Origin: Deltaproteobacteria bacterium
GTDB taxonomy: Bacteria > Myxococcota > Myxococcia > SLRQ01
Direction: 5' to 3'
Assembly: GCA_007130885.1 (NCBI GenBank)
Contig: SLRQ01000066.1
Coordinates: 79,185 to 143,184, forward strand
Length of the DNA stretch: 64,000 bases
The notes under the pieces are model-generated. The model was not told the DNA's origin. It made no database searches and was given only the letters and a program-made list of their open reading frames with translations. Shown here piece after piece: positions 25,925 to 35,525 of this stretch; within the stretch, counting starts at the first letter, position 1; each line of letters starts with the position of its first letter. A program made the translations under genes and the position numbers.

Positions 25925-26338
25925 ATGCGGACACGCGTCGGAATGATTCTTTGGATGGTGTCGGCGGCAGGACTCCTTTGGGGCTGCACGCTAATGATCG
26001 AGGGCCAGGAGGAAGGCCGGCCCTGCAAGGACGGCCTATGCCCGTACGGGTACTACTGTGATGCGAACGATCGGTGTCAGCTGGGCGTCAAGAAGACCGA
26101 AACAGAGGTGGAGTGCACCACATCCGATGAGTGCTCATGCGAAGACGGTGGAGTGCCTGCTTGCGGAGAGGACGGCTTTTGCAGGTGCATGAGCTTTCAG
26201 GGAAGATTCGACGGTGTCGGAAGCGATATCGTGGGCCGAGAGGGGCGCTTCAACCTGGTCGGCTCGCGAGTCGGGTCAGGCAAGTGCAGCTCCGACGATA
26301 CAGAAGGCTATAAGATTCTTGGAGGAATTACGCAATGA
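25925..26338 (+). CDS. Cys-rich predicted lipoprotein
   Basis: 137 residues with lipobox AAGLLWGC. The mature part is Cys-rich (CKDGLCPYGYYCDANDRC; CTTSDECSCEDGGVPAC), a small disulfide-rich domain of the type often seen in myxobacterial secreted proteins. No closer family recognised. Preceded by AAGGGAGAG-type Shine-Dalgarno sequence; its stop overlaps the next gene's start (ATGA at 26335-26338). Confidence 0.75.
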   Translation: MRTRVGMILWMVSAAGLLWGCTLMIEGQEEGRPCKDGLCPYGYYCDANDRCQLGVKKTETEVECTTSDECSCEDGGVPACGEDGFCRCMSFQGRFDGVGSDIVGREGRFNLVGSRVGSGKCSSDDTEGYKILGGITQ

Positions 26339-27267
26339 AGATGCGAACGAACCTGTGGCTCGTAGTGACGTTGCTCATTTTTGGAGTGTCTCTGGGTGCT
26401 TGGGCCAATGAAGGTCTTGCGCCCTTGAGCTATCAGGGCCGTCTTCTCGCTGACGGCGAGCCCGTGCCCAATGGGGAGTATACGTTGACGTTGGAGCTGT
26501 TCGAGGATGCCGGCGCCGCCGAGCGGATTTGCGGAGACCGAAACGTGACCTTGGATGTCCTAGGCGGTTACTTCAACCATAGCTTCCAAGATCCCAACTG
26601 CGCCGAGGGTCTTCGAAGTCACACCGGGCAGGTATACGTGCGCGTGCTGGCGCGTGGTGGAGTCTTCGGCGACCAGGACGTGAAGCTTGGCATTCATCCG
26701 ATATCGACGAGCGTGTTCGCGATCCATGCCGCCTCGGGCGGCGGCGTTGTCGGCGACATAGTTGCGAGCATGCTGACCCCGGAGGAGTTTCGCGCGTTGA
26801 GAGGGGACGGATGGGTTCTGGCGGACGGCCGTGCTCATCCAGGGTCCACTTACGAGGATATAACCGGGCGCGAGACCGTTCCCGATCTTCGGGGCGTCTT
26901 CCTCCGAGGCAAGGACCACGGGCGCATGGATGACGACGGTCGAGGCAATCCCGACGGAGATCTTGCCCTCGGTGAGTGGCAGGGCGACGCTTTCGAGCAG
27001 CACAGCCACGAGGTTCTTCTGCATGTCGACGCCGAGGAGCTCATCGAGCCGCCGGAGGAAGGTGCGGGCGGCAATGGCGAGAACGGCAACGACAACGGCA
27101 ATGAAAACGGAGAAGATAACGGCGACCCGGTCATGGAGGATGGACCGGCACTTCCTTTCTCCGTGATTTCCGACGACTGGAAGTACTCGGTCGAAACGAG
27201 CGAGGACGGTGAGGCCGAGACCCGCCCGCGTAGCGTAACCGTCAACTACTTCATCAAGATCGACTAG
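26335..27267 (+). CDS. Exported phage-tail-collar-like protein
   Basis: 310 residues. Signal peptide (NLWLVVTLLIFGVSLGAWA). Residues ~25-120 hold an APLSYQGRLLADGEPVPNGE beta domain common in exported proteins ('SYQGRL' domain). Residues ~140-220 resemble a tail-collar domain: GWVLADGRAHPGSTYEDITG then VPDLRGVFLRGKDHGR. Near the end is a Gly/Asn/Glu linker (GENGNDNGNENGEDNGD). Role likely cell-surface structural. It converges on, and its stop overlaps by 14 bp, the rSAM gene on the other strand (27254-28918). Confidence 0.72.
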   Translation: MKMRTNLWLVVTLLIFGVSLGAWANEGLAPLSYQGRLLADGEPVPNGEYTLTLELFEDAGAAERICGDRNVTLDVLGGYFNHSFQDPNCAEGLRSHTGQVYVRVLARGGVFGDQDVKLGIHPISTSVFAIHAASGGGVVGDIVASMLTPEEFRALRGDGWVLADGRAHPGSTYEDITGRETVPDLRGVFLRGKDHGRMDDDGRGNPDGDLALGEWQGDAFEQHSHEVLLHVDAEELIEPPEEGAGGNGENGNDNGNENGEDNGDPVMEDGPALPFSVISDDWKYSVETSEDGEAETRPRSVTVNYFIKID

Positions 27268-28918
27268 CGGGCTCCGTAAGAGGCTGCAGCGCGCGGTAAC
27301 CGTGAGCCCGCACCCAGTTGACGTGGGCACCCCGGCAGTTGCTCGAGTGGGAGCAACTCCGGCAGCGGTGGCTCTTCGTGCGGTAATGCTCCAGAATGAA
27401 CCGGCGGGTGTAGCCGAAGATGTCGAGGCGACCGTCCGCCCGAAGCATCGACGCATCCAGCGTGCGGGGTGACGGCCGCGGTGTGCGCTTGCAGATGCAG
27501 GCCGGTATGCCTTCGACAGGGACAGACGGGTGAAGAGAAGTAAAAAAGCTCTCGAGATCCGGGTCCAGCTCCACTGCATCGGTCAAGCGGTTGTGGGTTC
27601 GCCCGGTCACCACCAGACGTCCTTGGTGTCCCAATTGGAGCAGGTAAGGTGCGGTTGTCTTGTCCAGGTAGGCTACCACCTCGAAGCTGCCCGGCAGCGA
27701 TAACAACTCTTCGAGGTGCTCCACAGTGGATGCATACGCTCGCAGAACCCTTCGGCCCGCCAGCTTCTCTTCCCGCAAAAGCTCTTCCAGGTTCGCGTAG
27801 CTATCCAGCTCCAGGAACAGGGTATCGCCGGGCAGCCGGGCAGCATCCGCCGCGGCGGCCGCCGTTGCGGCATCGGGCGCCCGAACCCACGAGGTGGCGA
27901 ACGAGCAAGGGGGAGTAGGCACCGGCTCGTTGGAGCCGGAACCAAGCGTAGCGCGGTAAACCTCAAGACTGTTGCCTCTTACCGCCTCTAGAGTTGCTTC
28001 CAGGTTTTCGCAGAGATCGTGGATATAGCAGCGGCGACAGCGATCAGGTTGCCGGCAGGACAAGGGATTGCCGGTCTCCAGCAAGCAGTCGAACTCCTCG
28101 CGGCGGCCTCGCACCTCGTCTAACAGCTTGACGGGATCCTGTATTAGATGCTCGTGCCCCTCAAGATATGGAGGAGGAAACCTGTTGAACCAGATGTGTA
28201 CATCCTCGCGCTTCGCCAGGCTTAGCGCGTACTGTATTGACGGCATGGCCTCTTCGATCTCGTAGAAGAGCGAGCTGCTACCGTCCTCGTAAGCCCGCCC
28301 GAATGGAACTATGTGCAAGAGATCGAACTCGCGAACTCCAAGCTCCATTAGCCCGTCGAGCAACCTGGGCAGAGCTTCAATGTTGACGCCGTTGAGGCAA
28401 ACGTCCACGTTGACTATGAGCCTCCCGTTGGACAACGCGTTGCGAAGGCCTCTTATCGTCTCGTCGAAAGCACCGGGGACGCCCACCAGAAAGTCATGAG
28501 TGCGGGCGTCGTGCCCGTGTATGGAGAAGGTTACCTCGCCGAGACCGGCCCTTACGGCGCGGTCGAGAAAGCGCTCATAGGCAAAAAGGCGTCCATTGGT
28601 GATGGTTTGCACTCGCTGATAGCCGAGCTTACGCCCCATGGCCACGAAAGAGAGGAAGCTCGGGTGAATAGTCGGCTCTCCGCCCGAGAGTATCAGGCGA
28701 GTGGCTCCGGCTCGACGGCCGTCTATTATCTCGGCGTTTATCTGACGTTTGGAGACGAAGCTACCGTCATGGCTGCCGGTATCCAGGCAAAAAGCGCACC
28801 GGTTATTGCATCGCCTGGTCAAACGGACCCAGTGTCGCCGCTCCTCCGCGGCGGTTTGTCTCTTCTCCAGATCGTGTCTTACCGGACTTTGCCTCCGGTT
28901 TGGGTTATCCGACATCAT
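27254..28918 (-). CDS. Radical SAM/SPASM-like protein with second C-terminal cysteine cluster
   Basis: About 554 residues from ATG 28918 (GGGG upstream). rSAM motif CNNRCAFC at residues 37-44, LSGGEPTIHPSFL, SIHGHDARTHDFL, NRFPPPYLEGHEH and CRQPDRCRRCYIHDLCENL as auxiliary cluster ligands. The extra C-terminal part (about 200 residues) ends with CRSCSHSSNCRGAHVNWV, a second copy of the CxxCx5C signature. Four bases of spacing to the upstream rSAM-methyltransferase gene (28926-30704) suggest co-transcription. Confidence 0.84.
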   Translation of the reverse strand: MMSDNPNRRQSPVRHDLEKRQTAAEERRHWVRLTRRCNNRCAFCLDTGSHDGSFVSKRQINAEIIDGRRAGATRLILSGGEPTIHPSFLSFVAMGRKLGYQRVQTITNGRLFAYERFLDRAVRAGLGEVTFSIHGHDARTHDFLVGVPGAFDETIRGLRNALSNGRLIVNVDVCLNGVNIEALPRLLDGLMELGVREFDLLHIVPFGRAYEDGSSSLFYEIEEAMPSIQYALSLAKREDVHIWFNRFPPPYLEGHEHLIQDPVKLLDEVRGRREEFDCLLETGNPLSCRQPDRCRRCYIHDLCENLEATLEAVRGNSLEVYRATLGSGSNEPVPTPPCSFATSWVRAPDAATAAAAADAARLPGDTLFLELDSYANLEELLREEKLAGRRVLRAYASTVEHLEELLSLPGSFEVVAYLDKTTAPYLLQLGHQGRLVVTGRTHNRLTDAVELDPDLESFFTSLHPSVPVEGIPACICKRTPRPSPRTLDASMLRADGRLDIFGYTRRFILEHYRTKSHRCRSCSHSSNCRGAHVNWVRAHGYRALQPLTEPASRS

Positions 28919-28925
28919 TACCCCA

Positions 28926-30704
28926 TCACAGCCTTTTGAAGTGCAGCAGCCATTGGTTGCTCGTAGCGGGTGATACGTCATGCCTGGTTATCTGCGCGAG
29001 AGGCAGGTCCGCCAGCAAGGCGGCCGCGTCGGCCGCCGAGTCGTTTCGGTAATGCTCGAATCGGGCCGGTCCTTGCTCGGCGCGGCCAGCGTGACGTGGC
29101 TTGCGTACCAGACCGAAGGCGACGTTGTCCACAATCAGCAGAGTTCCTCCCGGGCGAAGACCCGCCACGAGAGAACGCATGACCTTCTCGGGGCTGGCGA
29201 TATGGTTGTAGCTTCGCAACACCAGCACATGATCAAGGCTCTCCTTTGCCGGCTCGATGTCCTCGGCTCTTGCCTCTGTAAGGTCGGCCCACGGCCATCT
29301 CGCGCCAAGGCGCTCGATGGCTCCGCGATCGGGATCCACCCCGCTGTATTCAATCAAGCCTTGCTCGCCCAAGGGCCCGAGCACATCGTCATAAAGGCCC
29401 TCTCCGCAGCCAACATCCAGCACCGTGCCTCGAAGCTTTGAGACTACCTCTCGCACCGCCGCATCATCTCTCGAGAACACGTCCTCGCGGCTGGTACGGT
29501 AGCAGCCGGTACAAGCGGAAGCATTGGGGCAGGCTTCGCATGTGTCCAGCCGTATCAGTTTCAGGAGGTCCGCCCGAAAGTCGTCGGGCGCGGGCTTGTC
29601 GGAGGCGTCCACGTATATCTGCCCATAGCTCAGCTTGCTCTCGAGCAGCTCGGCTGTAGCGAAATCACGAGAGGTCGTACGCATGAGGGTAAGGCGCTCA
29701 CCGTTTCGAAGAAACAAGGTCCTCGCCCGATCATAAGGGGTAGTGGCGTTTCTAATGGGACATGGCTCGCCCTCACGCCATCTCATGATGGCCTGAGGCA
29801 CGAGGTTGTAGGAGTTTGAACGCGTGCCGGGCCGGGCCTTGATCTCGCTGTCGCCTAGCCGTTCCTGGTAGCCTTTGTAGAGCCCGCCGCACGGACCGCG
29901 TAGGCCGCAGCCGGAGCATTTCGCGGGCTGCACCTTGTTGTGATCGTCTATCGGATGAAGGTCGTCTTCCCATACCTCGGCCATGGTGGCGAAGCCGTGC
30001 GACCAGAGGTCGTCGTAACGATCCTCGAAGCCGGGCATGAGGCACAAGGGAAAGCCGTCGTGTAGGATCCCACGAGCCGGAGACATCTTTTCAGCGTAGC
30101 TAATTGCGTCACACGCCGCCGCCGCCGCATCGGTGACCGACGGCACCACCTCGTCGAAATGTCTCCAGGCCTCGCCTTTCGGCTCCGTCATGGACAGCTT
30201 CAGTCGGGCCGTGCTGAAAGGCAGTACACATTCCACCCAGTCGCGAAGGTGGTTGATGTTGAGCCGGTTGACGACACAGTTGATTGTAAGGTCGACTTCC
30301 TTGTCCGCTAGGTTCGATATTCCGGCCAGGGTTTGGTCGAACGCGGGCGTGCGGGTGACGGCGTCGTGAATATCGGCGGTGCCGCCGTGCAGAGAGACGT
30401 ATGCGTATCGAAGGCCCTCGCCGACCAGCCTATCCGTGAGGTCCGGTACCGCCAGCGCCCTGGCGTTTGTAATAAGCCCCAGCTCCAGCCCCAGGGAAGA
30501 GGCGCGCCGAACCAGGCGAAAAAGGTCCGAAGATATGGTGGGCTCTCCTCCGGAAAGCACTACCATTCGGTGACCAAGCTTGGCGGCGCGAGCGATTTTC
30601 AGCTCGGTCCGGCGTCCAACATCTTGGATGTGCCGGTGATCCGCCGCGTGACACAGAACGCACCTATCGTTGCATGCGTATCCGACCTTGATGAGTGCTT
30701 TCAT
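28926..30704 (-). CDS. Radical SAM enzyme fused to a SAM-dependent methyltransferase
   Basis: 592 residues. rSAM motif CNDRCVLC at residues 11-18, VVLSGGEPTISSDLF, SLHGGTADIHDAVTR, DGFPLCLMPGFED and CSGCGLRGPCGGLYKGY; then CEACPNASACTGCYRTSR. The last ~165 residues are a class-I methyltransferase: TVLDVGCGEGLYDDVLG, YSGVDPDRGAIERLG, DHVLVLRSYNHI, GLRPGGTLLIVDNV. This rSAM-plus-methyltransferase fusion points to two successive SAM-dependent chemistries on one substrate. Co-directional with 27254-28918 downstream and the large surface protein upstream. Confidence 0.87.
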   Translation of the reverse strand: MKALIKVGYACNDRCVLCHAADHRHIQDVGRRTELKIARAAKLGHRMVVLSGGEPTISSDLFRLVRRASSLGLELGLITNARALAVPDLTDRLVGEGLRYAYVSLHGGTADIHDAVTRTPAFDQTLAGISNLADKEVDLTINCVVNRLNINHLRDWVECVLPFSTARLKLSMTEPKGEAWRHFDEVVPSVTDAAAAACDAISYAEKMSPARGILHDGFPLCLMPGFEDRYDDLWSHGFATMAEVWEDDLHPIDDHNKVQPAKCSGCGLRGPCGGLYKGYQERLGDSEIKARPGTRSNSYNLVPQAIMRWREGEPCPIRNATTPYDRARTLFLRNGERLTLMRTTSRDFATAELLESKLSYGQIYVDASDKPAPDDFRADLLKLIRLDTCEACPNASACTGCYRTSREDVFSRDDAAVREVVSKLRGTVLDVGCGEGLYDDVLGPLGEQGLIEYSGVDPDRGAIERLGARWPWADLTEARAEDIEPAKESLDHVLVLRSYNHIASPEKVMRSLVAGLRPGGTLLIVDNVAFGLVRKPRHAGRAEQGPARFEHYRNDSAADAAALLADLPLAQITRHDVSPATSNQWLLHFKRL

Positions 30705-30777
30705 GGGCAGCGGCGCGGGCGCCCCCCGGCCACGCCGCCGCCATCATCGTCTTTTCGCACGGCAGCCGCGGCCTCGG

Positions 30778-33700
30778 TCATGTTCTCCGGTGTCGAGGGC
30801 GAGGTGCCATTAGAGCGATTGCCAGCAGCGCGAGCATCGCGAACCAGGGATCGCCTCCTCGCGCCGTGGTGCAACAGCCACTAGGAACAGCAAAGTCCGA
30901 TTCCTCGCCAACGATGACGGACGTGGTGTCGGCGGGTCCGCACACATTTGCTTCGTCGAGCGCACAGGCCTTGATGTACCACTGTTGCAGGTTTGTCAGA
31001 CCCGTTACGGTGAACTCGCTGATGTCGCCGGGATCGAATGAGGACTGTGGCTCCCTGTCCCAGTCGGCTTCGAACTCCGGGCAGTCCGAGAATGTGGGAT
31101 CTAGGCTCGAGCACCATGCAATGTCGATTGCAGCGCCGGGGACGACGGTGTCCACGTCGTACGCGTTTTGAACCGTTACCCTGACCTCGGTCGTGTTCAT
31201 GCGCAACCTGTTCTCCTCATTGGCCGGGTCCGGATCGAGAATTACTATCGGTGTGGGCTCGGTGTTACGCACGTTGTTCCAGATGTTGCACTCATGCCAG
31301 TTATCCGAGTAGAGAGCGCCGTCCCAGCTTCGAACCCTGATGCTGTACCGCTCGTTTACCGGTATTACTCCGAGGTCGATCTCCACCTGGGTCATCTCGC
31401 CTTCATCCACCGGCACCTTGGTATCCAACACCAGAGTGTCCTCTGGGGTCTCCCCATATGGGTACATTTGAAGGTGTATCCAAACGGGATCACCGTCCGG
31501 ATCGGAACCGTGGTTTACCGGCAGTATGAAGGGGTTGTGAGTAACGACATGTCCAGCGCTGCACTGCGCGCCGGCTAGGTCGCCCTCCATTTCACTGTCG
31601 GAGGGCTGCTGATTCTGCCGGAGCGAGACGGCGTGCGTGTCAGTGTAGTCTCCCACCACGCCGTGCACATCCGTGGCGTACGCGCGGACCCAGTAGTCGC
31701 GTCCCCAGTCGAGAGGTGGATCCGCCCGCCAGCTGGTTTGGCCCGCTTGTTCATCTTGCGGTACGCCGGACGGCGGAGTTCGTGAGACCACCGAGTCGAA
31801 AGCCGCGTCGGCCGCGATCTCGAAGTGCATGAACACCGCTTCCCCCTCGGGATCAACGGCGTTTTTCGCCAGAAGAACGGGGTCTCGGACGAGCAGTATC
31901 TCTCCGGGTTCCGGCTCCAGCAGTACAGGCGAGGTGGGCGGAAGGTTTCTCGAGTCCACCTCGATGTGGTGTATTACCTCGGTTGTATATCGTCCGTCGT
32001 TGGCTACGAAAGCTACCCGGTACGGGCTTCTTTCCGAATCGAGCGCGCCGACCCACCAGGTCCAAGCTGCTTCTCCAACCTGATTGGTGGCATCCAAGAT
32101 CTCCAGCTCGTACTCTCCATCGTGAACCCGGCCGTAAACATCGCGCAGCTCGGCGGTCAGATTGGGAACAGGCCCATAAGGAGCCTGGTATAGGATGTCG
32201 AGTACGACCGTGTCACCTTCGTACACGTCGATGAACTCCGGAGCAGGCTCCTCTTCGAGGTAAACGAGCACCTCCGGAGGATAAGCATGCGTGAAGAAGC
32301 TCCACGGCTCGGTCCAATCGCTGTACTGATGCTGGGACTGATGATCGTTGGCCCTGACTCTCCACCAGACCATCTGCTTTTCGGGCAGCTCATCAAGCGG
32401 CACCGAGATCACTCCGCCGACACCCGAGGTGTGCTCGATGTCGGTGATCTGGCGCTCCGGATTTCCTCCTTCACTTGGGTCACTGAACCAGACCTCGAGA
32501 TCGTAAGAGAGTGCCTCGTCGTCGCCGTCCGGATCCTCCGATTTCTCGAACCTCAAGGTGGGAGTGAGAAAGTCGATCACCAAGCCGTTCTCGGGGCTCA
32601 CGTGAACCGGGGTGGTTGGAGGGATGTTCTCCGGTGCCCGGAACAGATGAGGATCGCTGGACGGGCCGGCAAGCTCATGAATGTCCTTGGCGTACGCGCG
32701 TACCCAGTAGTCCGTGCCCCACTCCAGCGGCGTGGCGGATTGCCAGCTCGTCACGCCTTCGCTCTCGTCCTGCGGGAGCGACATGGGCGGCGTGGACAGG
32801 ACTATGTCTTCTTCCTCGAAGGCGTCGCTCTTCGAGACCTGGAAGTGCATGTACATGTCCTCGCCCTCTGGGTCGGTTGCATTCTCGGCCACGAAAACGG
32901 GATGCAGATCCGAAACGGATGAGTCGTCCTCGGGAAGGACCATGATCGGGGCTGTTGGAGGCAGGTTTTTCTCGTGCACGGTTATGTCGTGGTAGTGCTC
33001 GGTGGTGAGCCGCCCGTCGTACGCCGAGAATGTAACGGTGTAGGGGCTGTCCGCCGCATCCAGCGCGCCGACCTGCCACCTGTAGACGGCGGCGCCTTCA
33101 CCGTCGTCGTCGTCTAGAACCTCCAGGCCGGGCTCCTGGGAGACCGGTTCGCCATCCGTGTCGAGCAGGTTGCTCCACAAATCCGGTACCGGGGCCAGCT
33201 TGCCTTCGTCGCCCTCGGCAGGTGCCGGGGCGCGGTATGTAAGCTCGATGACCAGCAGGTCGCCTTCATCAAGCTCGAACTCGTCCCCGCTGTCGATCTG
33301 CTCCGCACCGACAAAGGCCTCTATCTCCGGTGGGATGGAGTGGACCACGAAGCATTCCACGCCGCTCCACGCGCTGTAAGCGGGGGGTAGATCGTCTTCT
33401 CCAGGAACCTCCACGCCCGAGTCCTGCGCCCGAACCCGCCAGCAAGCCGTCTCTTTTTCGGGAAGCTCCACTGGCGCTGTCCAGGTGACGACGCCGCCGT
33501 CGTCAGCGCCGTGAGAAATGCCCGTCTCTTCTATGTCCGGGTCGCTGTCCGGATCGAAGGCCTCGTAGTAAATCTGCACTTCGTAGGTCAGCTCTTCGTT
33601 CGGCCCGTCGGGATCGTCACTCTTTCGGAACTGGAACTCGGGAGACCGGGTGTCTACTACTTGCCCGTCTTCGGGGCTTTCGGGCTCGGGGATGGTGGGC

Positions 33701-35340
33701 GGATAGTTCACGGCTCCCACGAGCAAGTTTACTTCTCGCTGAACCGATACGTTCTCGCCGACGTCCTCCACCTCGATGACGAGCTCGTAGGTTCCCGCAT
33801 CCTCCAGGCCCGCCTCCCACACAAGCTCTCCTTCCCATTTTTCGCTCACGACATTGTAGGAGTAGGAAACGGATGGCGCGTTCGTTGGTGGGTTACCATG
33901 TTCGTCGGTCAAGGTTACCGTGGGCTCGAGGTTCTCATCGCCGTCAGGCGCGCCGAACTCGAAGAAGAGGGTCATCTCCATGCCCTCCGCAAGACCGATG
34001 TTGGATGGGTTTGGAAAATTCGGCCAGGCGGGTGGGTCCTCGCTGAATTCGGCATCCGTGATTTCCAGCCAGGGAGGCCTCGTGCCCATCTCGACAGTGA
34101 GACGATAACGCCCCGCCGTCTGCTGGCCGTGTCCATCGAAGTTTGAGTCACCAAAGGTGGTTACGGCGACGCAGTAGTCTCTGTCTCGCGGAATGACCCC
34201 CGTGTCTACCCGCGCATCCAGCGCGCCGGGTCCCGACAGGTTGTCCTCACCACCCGGGATGGTGTTTCCGTTATCACGGTACACAACTTTGATGTGCGGA
34301 TCGGTCCAGGGGCAGTAGCGGTCGTCCGAAAGGCCCGAGATGGTGCCCTGGGTGCTGGCGGTGACTATGAACCTCTCATCCTCGAGTGCGCTCCAGCAAA
34401 ACCAGTTGACCCGTCCGGTATTGCGGGGCGCGATCCTGGCCTGGCTGCTCGACTCCCACGCCTCCGGGGGCTCCGAGCCGAAGCCGGCTCTTCCGATGTT
34501 GAAGGCTTCGTCTAGGCTGTCATTGCCAAAGTATGGATCCCAAGCCGAAAAGGCCGGCATATCGAAGGTGTCAATGTTGACGCGCTCGCCGGCGGTGGTT
34601 TGCACCTCATCGCTCAAGACGGTCGTCTCGTAGTTGCCGTCCCGGTCGTATGCAATGATTCTGTGGCTTTGAGCCGAGCGGATGCCTCTCGACCTGAACT
34701 GCCCGAGCCGCCCCGCGTGCCCGGGAGACGGTCCGATGGTTTCGGTGAAGTTGTGGCGTCTCCAGTCGTCCGCTTGCTCGACCCGCACCTCGATGCCGGC
34801 CATATAGGTTCCACCCATGGAAACGCGGCCCCTTATCGCCGAGCCTTCGAACAGTGGGAAGTTGATTCCCTCGATCGATTGATTGCTTCCTACCGGCAGC
34901 GGGGTGGCGTGCTCTTGTCGGTGGACGGTGCGCTCCTGCCAGCCGCTTTCACCCGATGGGCCTTCGTGCCACATCTCTTGTCGCCAGTAGGCGGAGCCGA
35001 GGTCCTCGTCGTATGGACGGTTATGTTCGGCAGGGTGACCCGGCTCCGATCGGAAGTCCGCGGCGGTCAAGCGGACATCGAGCTTGTACTCGCCCGGTGG
35101 AACTTCCAGGGAGTAGTTGCCGCTGCCGTCCACCTGCGTCGTCGCCTCCAGCACCCAGCCCCTCGGGCCTTCCTTCCACGCGCGTACCGCCATGGTGCTC
35201 CTTATTGGATGCATGTCCATGGTGGTCACGGATCCTTCGATCGTTCCGTTCGAGCCGAACGTGGGCGAGACCAAGAACCAGATGGCAAGTACCATCAGAC
35301 CTATCCCGACTATAGACGCGCGCTTCATCATCATCACCAT
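30778..35340 (-). CDS. Large secreted protein with Fn3-like repeats and MYXO-CTERM-like tail
   Basis: About 1520 residues from ATG 35340 (GGGAAGGG upstream). Signal peptide KRASIVGIGLMVLAIWFLV. An N-terminal carboxypeptidase-regulatory-like segment (GTIEGSVTTMDMHPIRSTMA, then VPPGEYKLDVRLTA) is followed by at least five Fn3/Big-like units that each start with a PP-rich LPPT-P block (e.g. LPPTAPIMVLPEDDSSVSDL, IPPTTPVHVSPENGLVIDFL) and contain 'DPDGD/DPEGE' turns. It ends GCCTTARGG, a hydrophobic stretch and Arg-rich tail, typical of MYXO-CTERM sorting signals. Probably surface anchored. Lies between the two groups of rSAM genes; possible target or bystander. Confidence 0.85.
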   Translation of the reverse strand: MVMMMKRASIVGIGLMVLAIWFLVSPTFGSNGTIEGSVTTMDMHPIRSTMAVRAWKEGPRGWVLEATTQVDGSGNYSLEVPPGEYKLDVRLTAADFRSEPGHPAEHNRPYDEDLGSAYWRQEMWHEGPSGESGWQERTVHRQEHATPLPVGSNQSIEGINFPLFEGSAIRGRVSMGGTYMAGIEVRVEQADDWRRHNFTETIGPSPGHAGRLGQFRSRGIRSAQSHRIIAYDRDGNYETTVLSDEVQTTAGERVNIDTFDMPAFSAWDPYFGNDSLDEAFNIGRAGFGSEPPEAWESSSQARIAPRNTGRVNWFCWSALEDERFIVTASTQGTISGLSDDRYCPWTDPHIKVVYRDNGNTIPGGEDNLSGPGALDARVDTGVIPRDRDYCVAVTTFGDSNFDGHGQQTAGRYRLTVEMGTRPPWLEITDAEFSEDPPAWPNFPNPSNIGLAEGMEMTLFFEFGAPDGDENLEPTVTLTDEHGNPPTNAPSVSYSYNVVSEKWEGELVWEAGLEDAGTYELVIEVEDVGENVSVQREVNLLVGAVNYPPTIPEPESPEDGQVVDTRSPEFQFRKSDDPDGPNEELTYEVQIYYEAFDPDSDPDIEETGISHGADDGGVVTWTAPVELPEKETACWRVRAQDSGVEVPGEDDLPPAYSAWSGVECFVVHSIPPEIEAFVGAEQIDSGDEFELDEGDLLVIELTYRAPAPAEGDEGKLAPVPDLWSNLLDTDGEPVSQEPGLEVLDDDDGEGAAVYRWQVGALDAADSPYTVTFSAYDGRLTTEHYHDITVHEKNLPPTAPIMVLPEDDSSVSDLHPVFVAENATDPEGEDMYMHFQVSKSDAFEEEDIVLSTPPMSLPQDESEGVTSWQSATPLEWGTDYWVRAYAKDIHELAGPSSDPHLFRAPENIPPTTPVHVSPENGLVIDFLTPTLRFEKSEDPDGDDEALSYDLEVWFSDPSEGGNPERQITDIEHTSGVGGVISVPLDELPEKQMVWWRVRANDHQSQHQYSDWTEPWSFFTHAYPPEVLVYLEEEPAPEFIDVYEGDTVVLDILYQAPYGPVPNLTAELRDVYGRVHDGEYELEILDATNQVGEAAWTWWVGALDSERSPYRVAFVANDGRYTTEVIHHIEVDSRNLPPTSPVLLEPEPGEILLVRDPVLLAKNAVDPEGEAVFMHFEIAADAAFDSVVSRTPPSGVPQDEQAGQTSWRADPPLDWGRDYWVRAYATDVHGVVGDYTDTHAVSLRQNQQPSDSEMEGDLAGAQCSAGHVVTHNPFILPVNHGSDPDGDPVWIHLQMYPYGETPEDTLVLDTKVPVDEGEMTQVEIDLGVIPVNERYSIRVRSWDGALYSDNWHECNIWNNVRNTEPTPIVILDPDPANEENRLRMNTTEVRVTVQNAYDVDTVVPGAAIDIAWCSSLDPTFSDCPEFEADWDREPQSSFDPGDISEFTVTGLTNLQQWYIKACALDEANVCGPADTTSVIVGEESDFAVPSGCCTTARGGDPWFAMLALLAIALMAPRPRHRRT

Positions 35341-35525
35341 CAGACCCTTCCCGTGAAGGCTGAAAAGACTACTTGCCACTCCTGCTCCATTGTCCGCAAT
35401 TAGAGCGAATTTAGCAAGGAGGAACACCAAAGGAGAGAGCTTTCCGCGGCTGCTTCCAGGAGGCGATAAGTAGACCTGATTAGGGGCTGATCTGTCGACA
35501 GCCATGGATCATGCGAAAAACTAGA

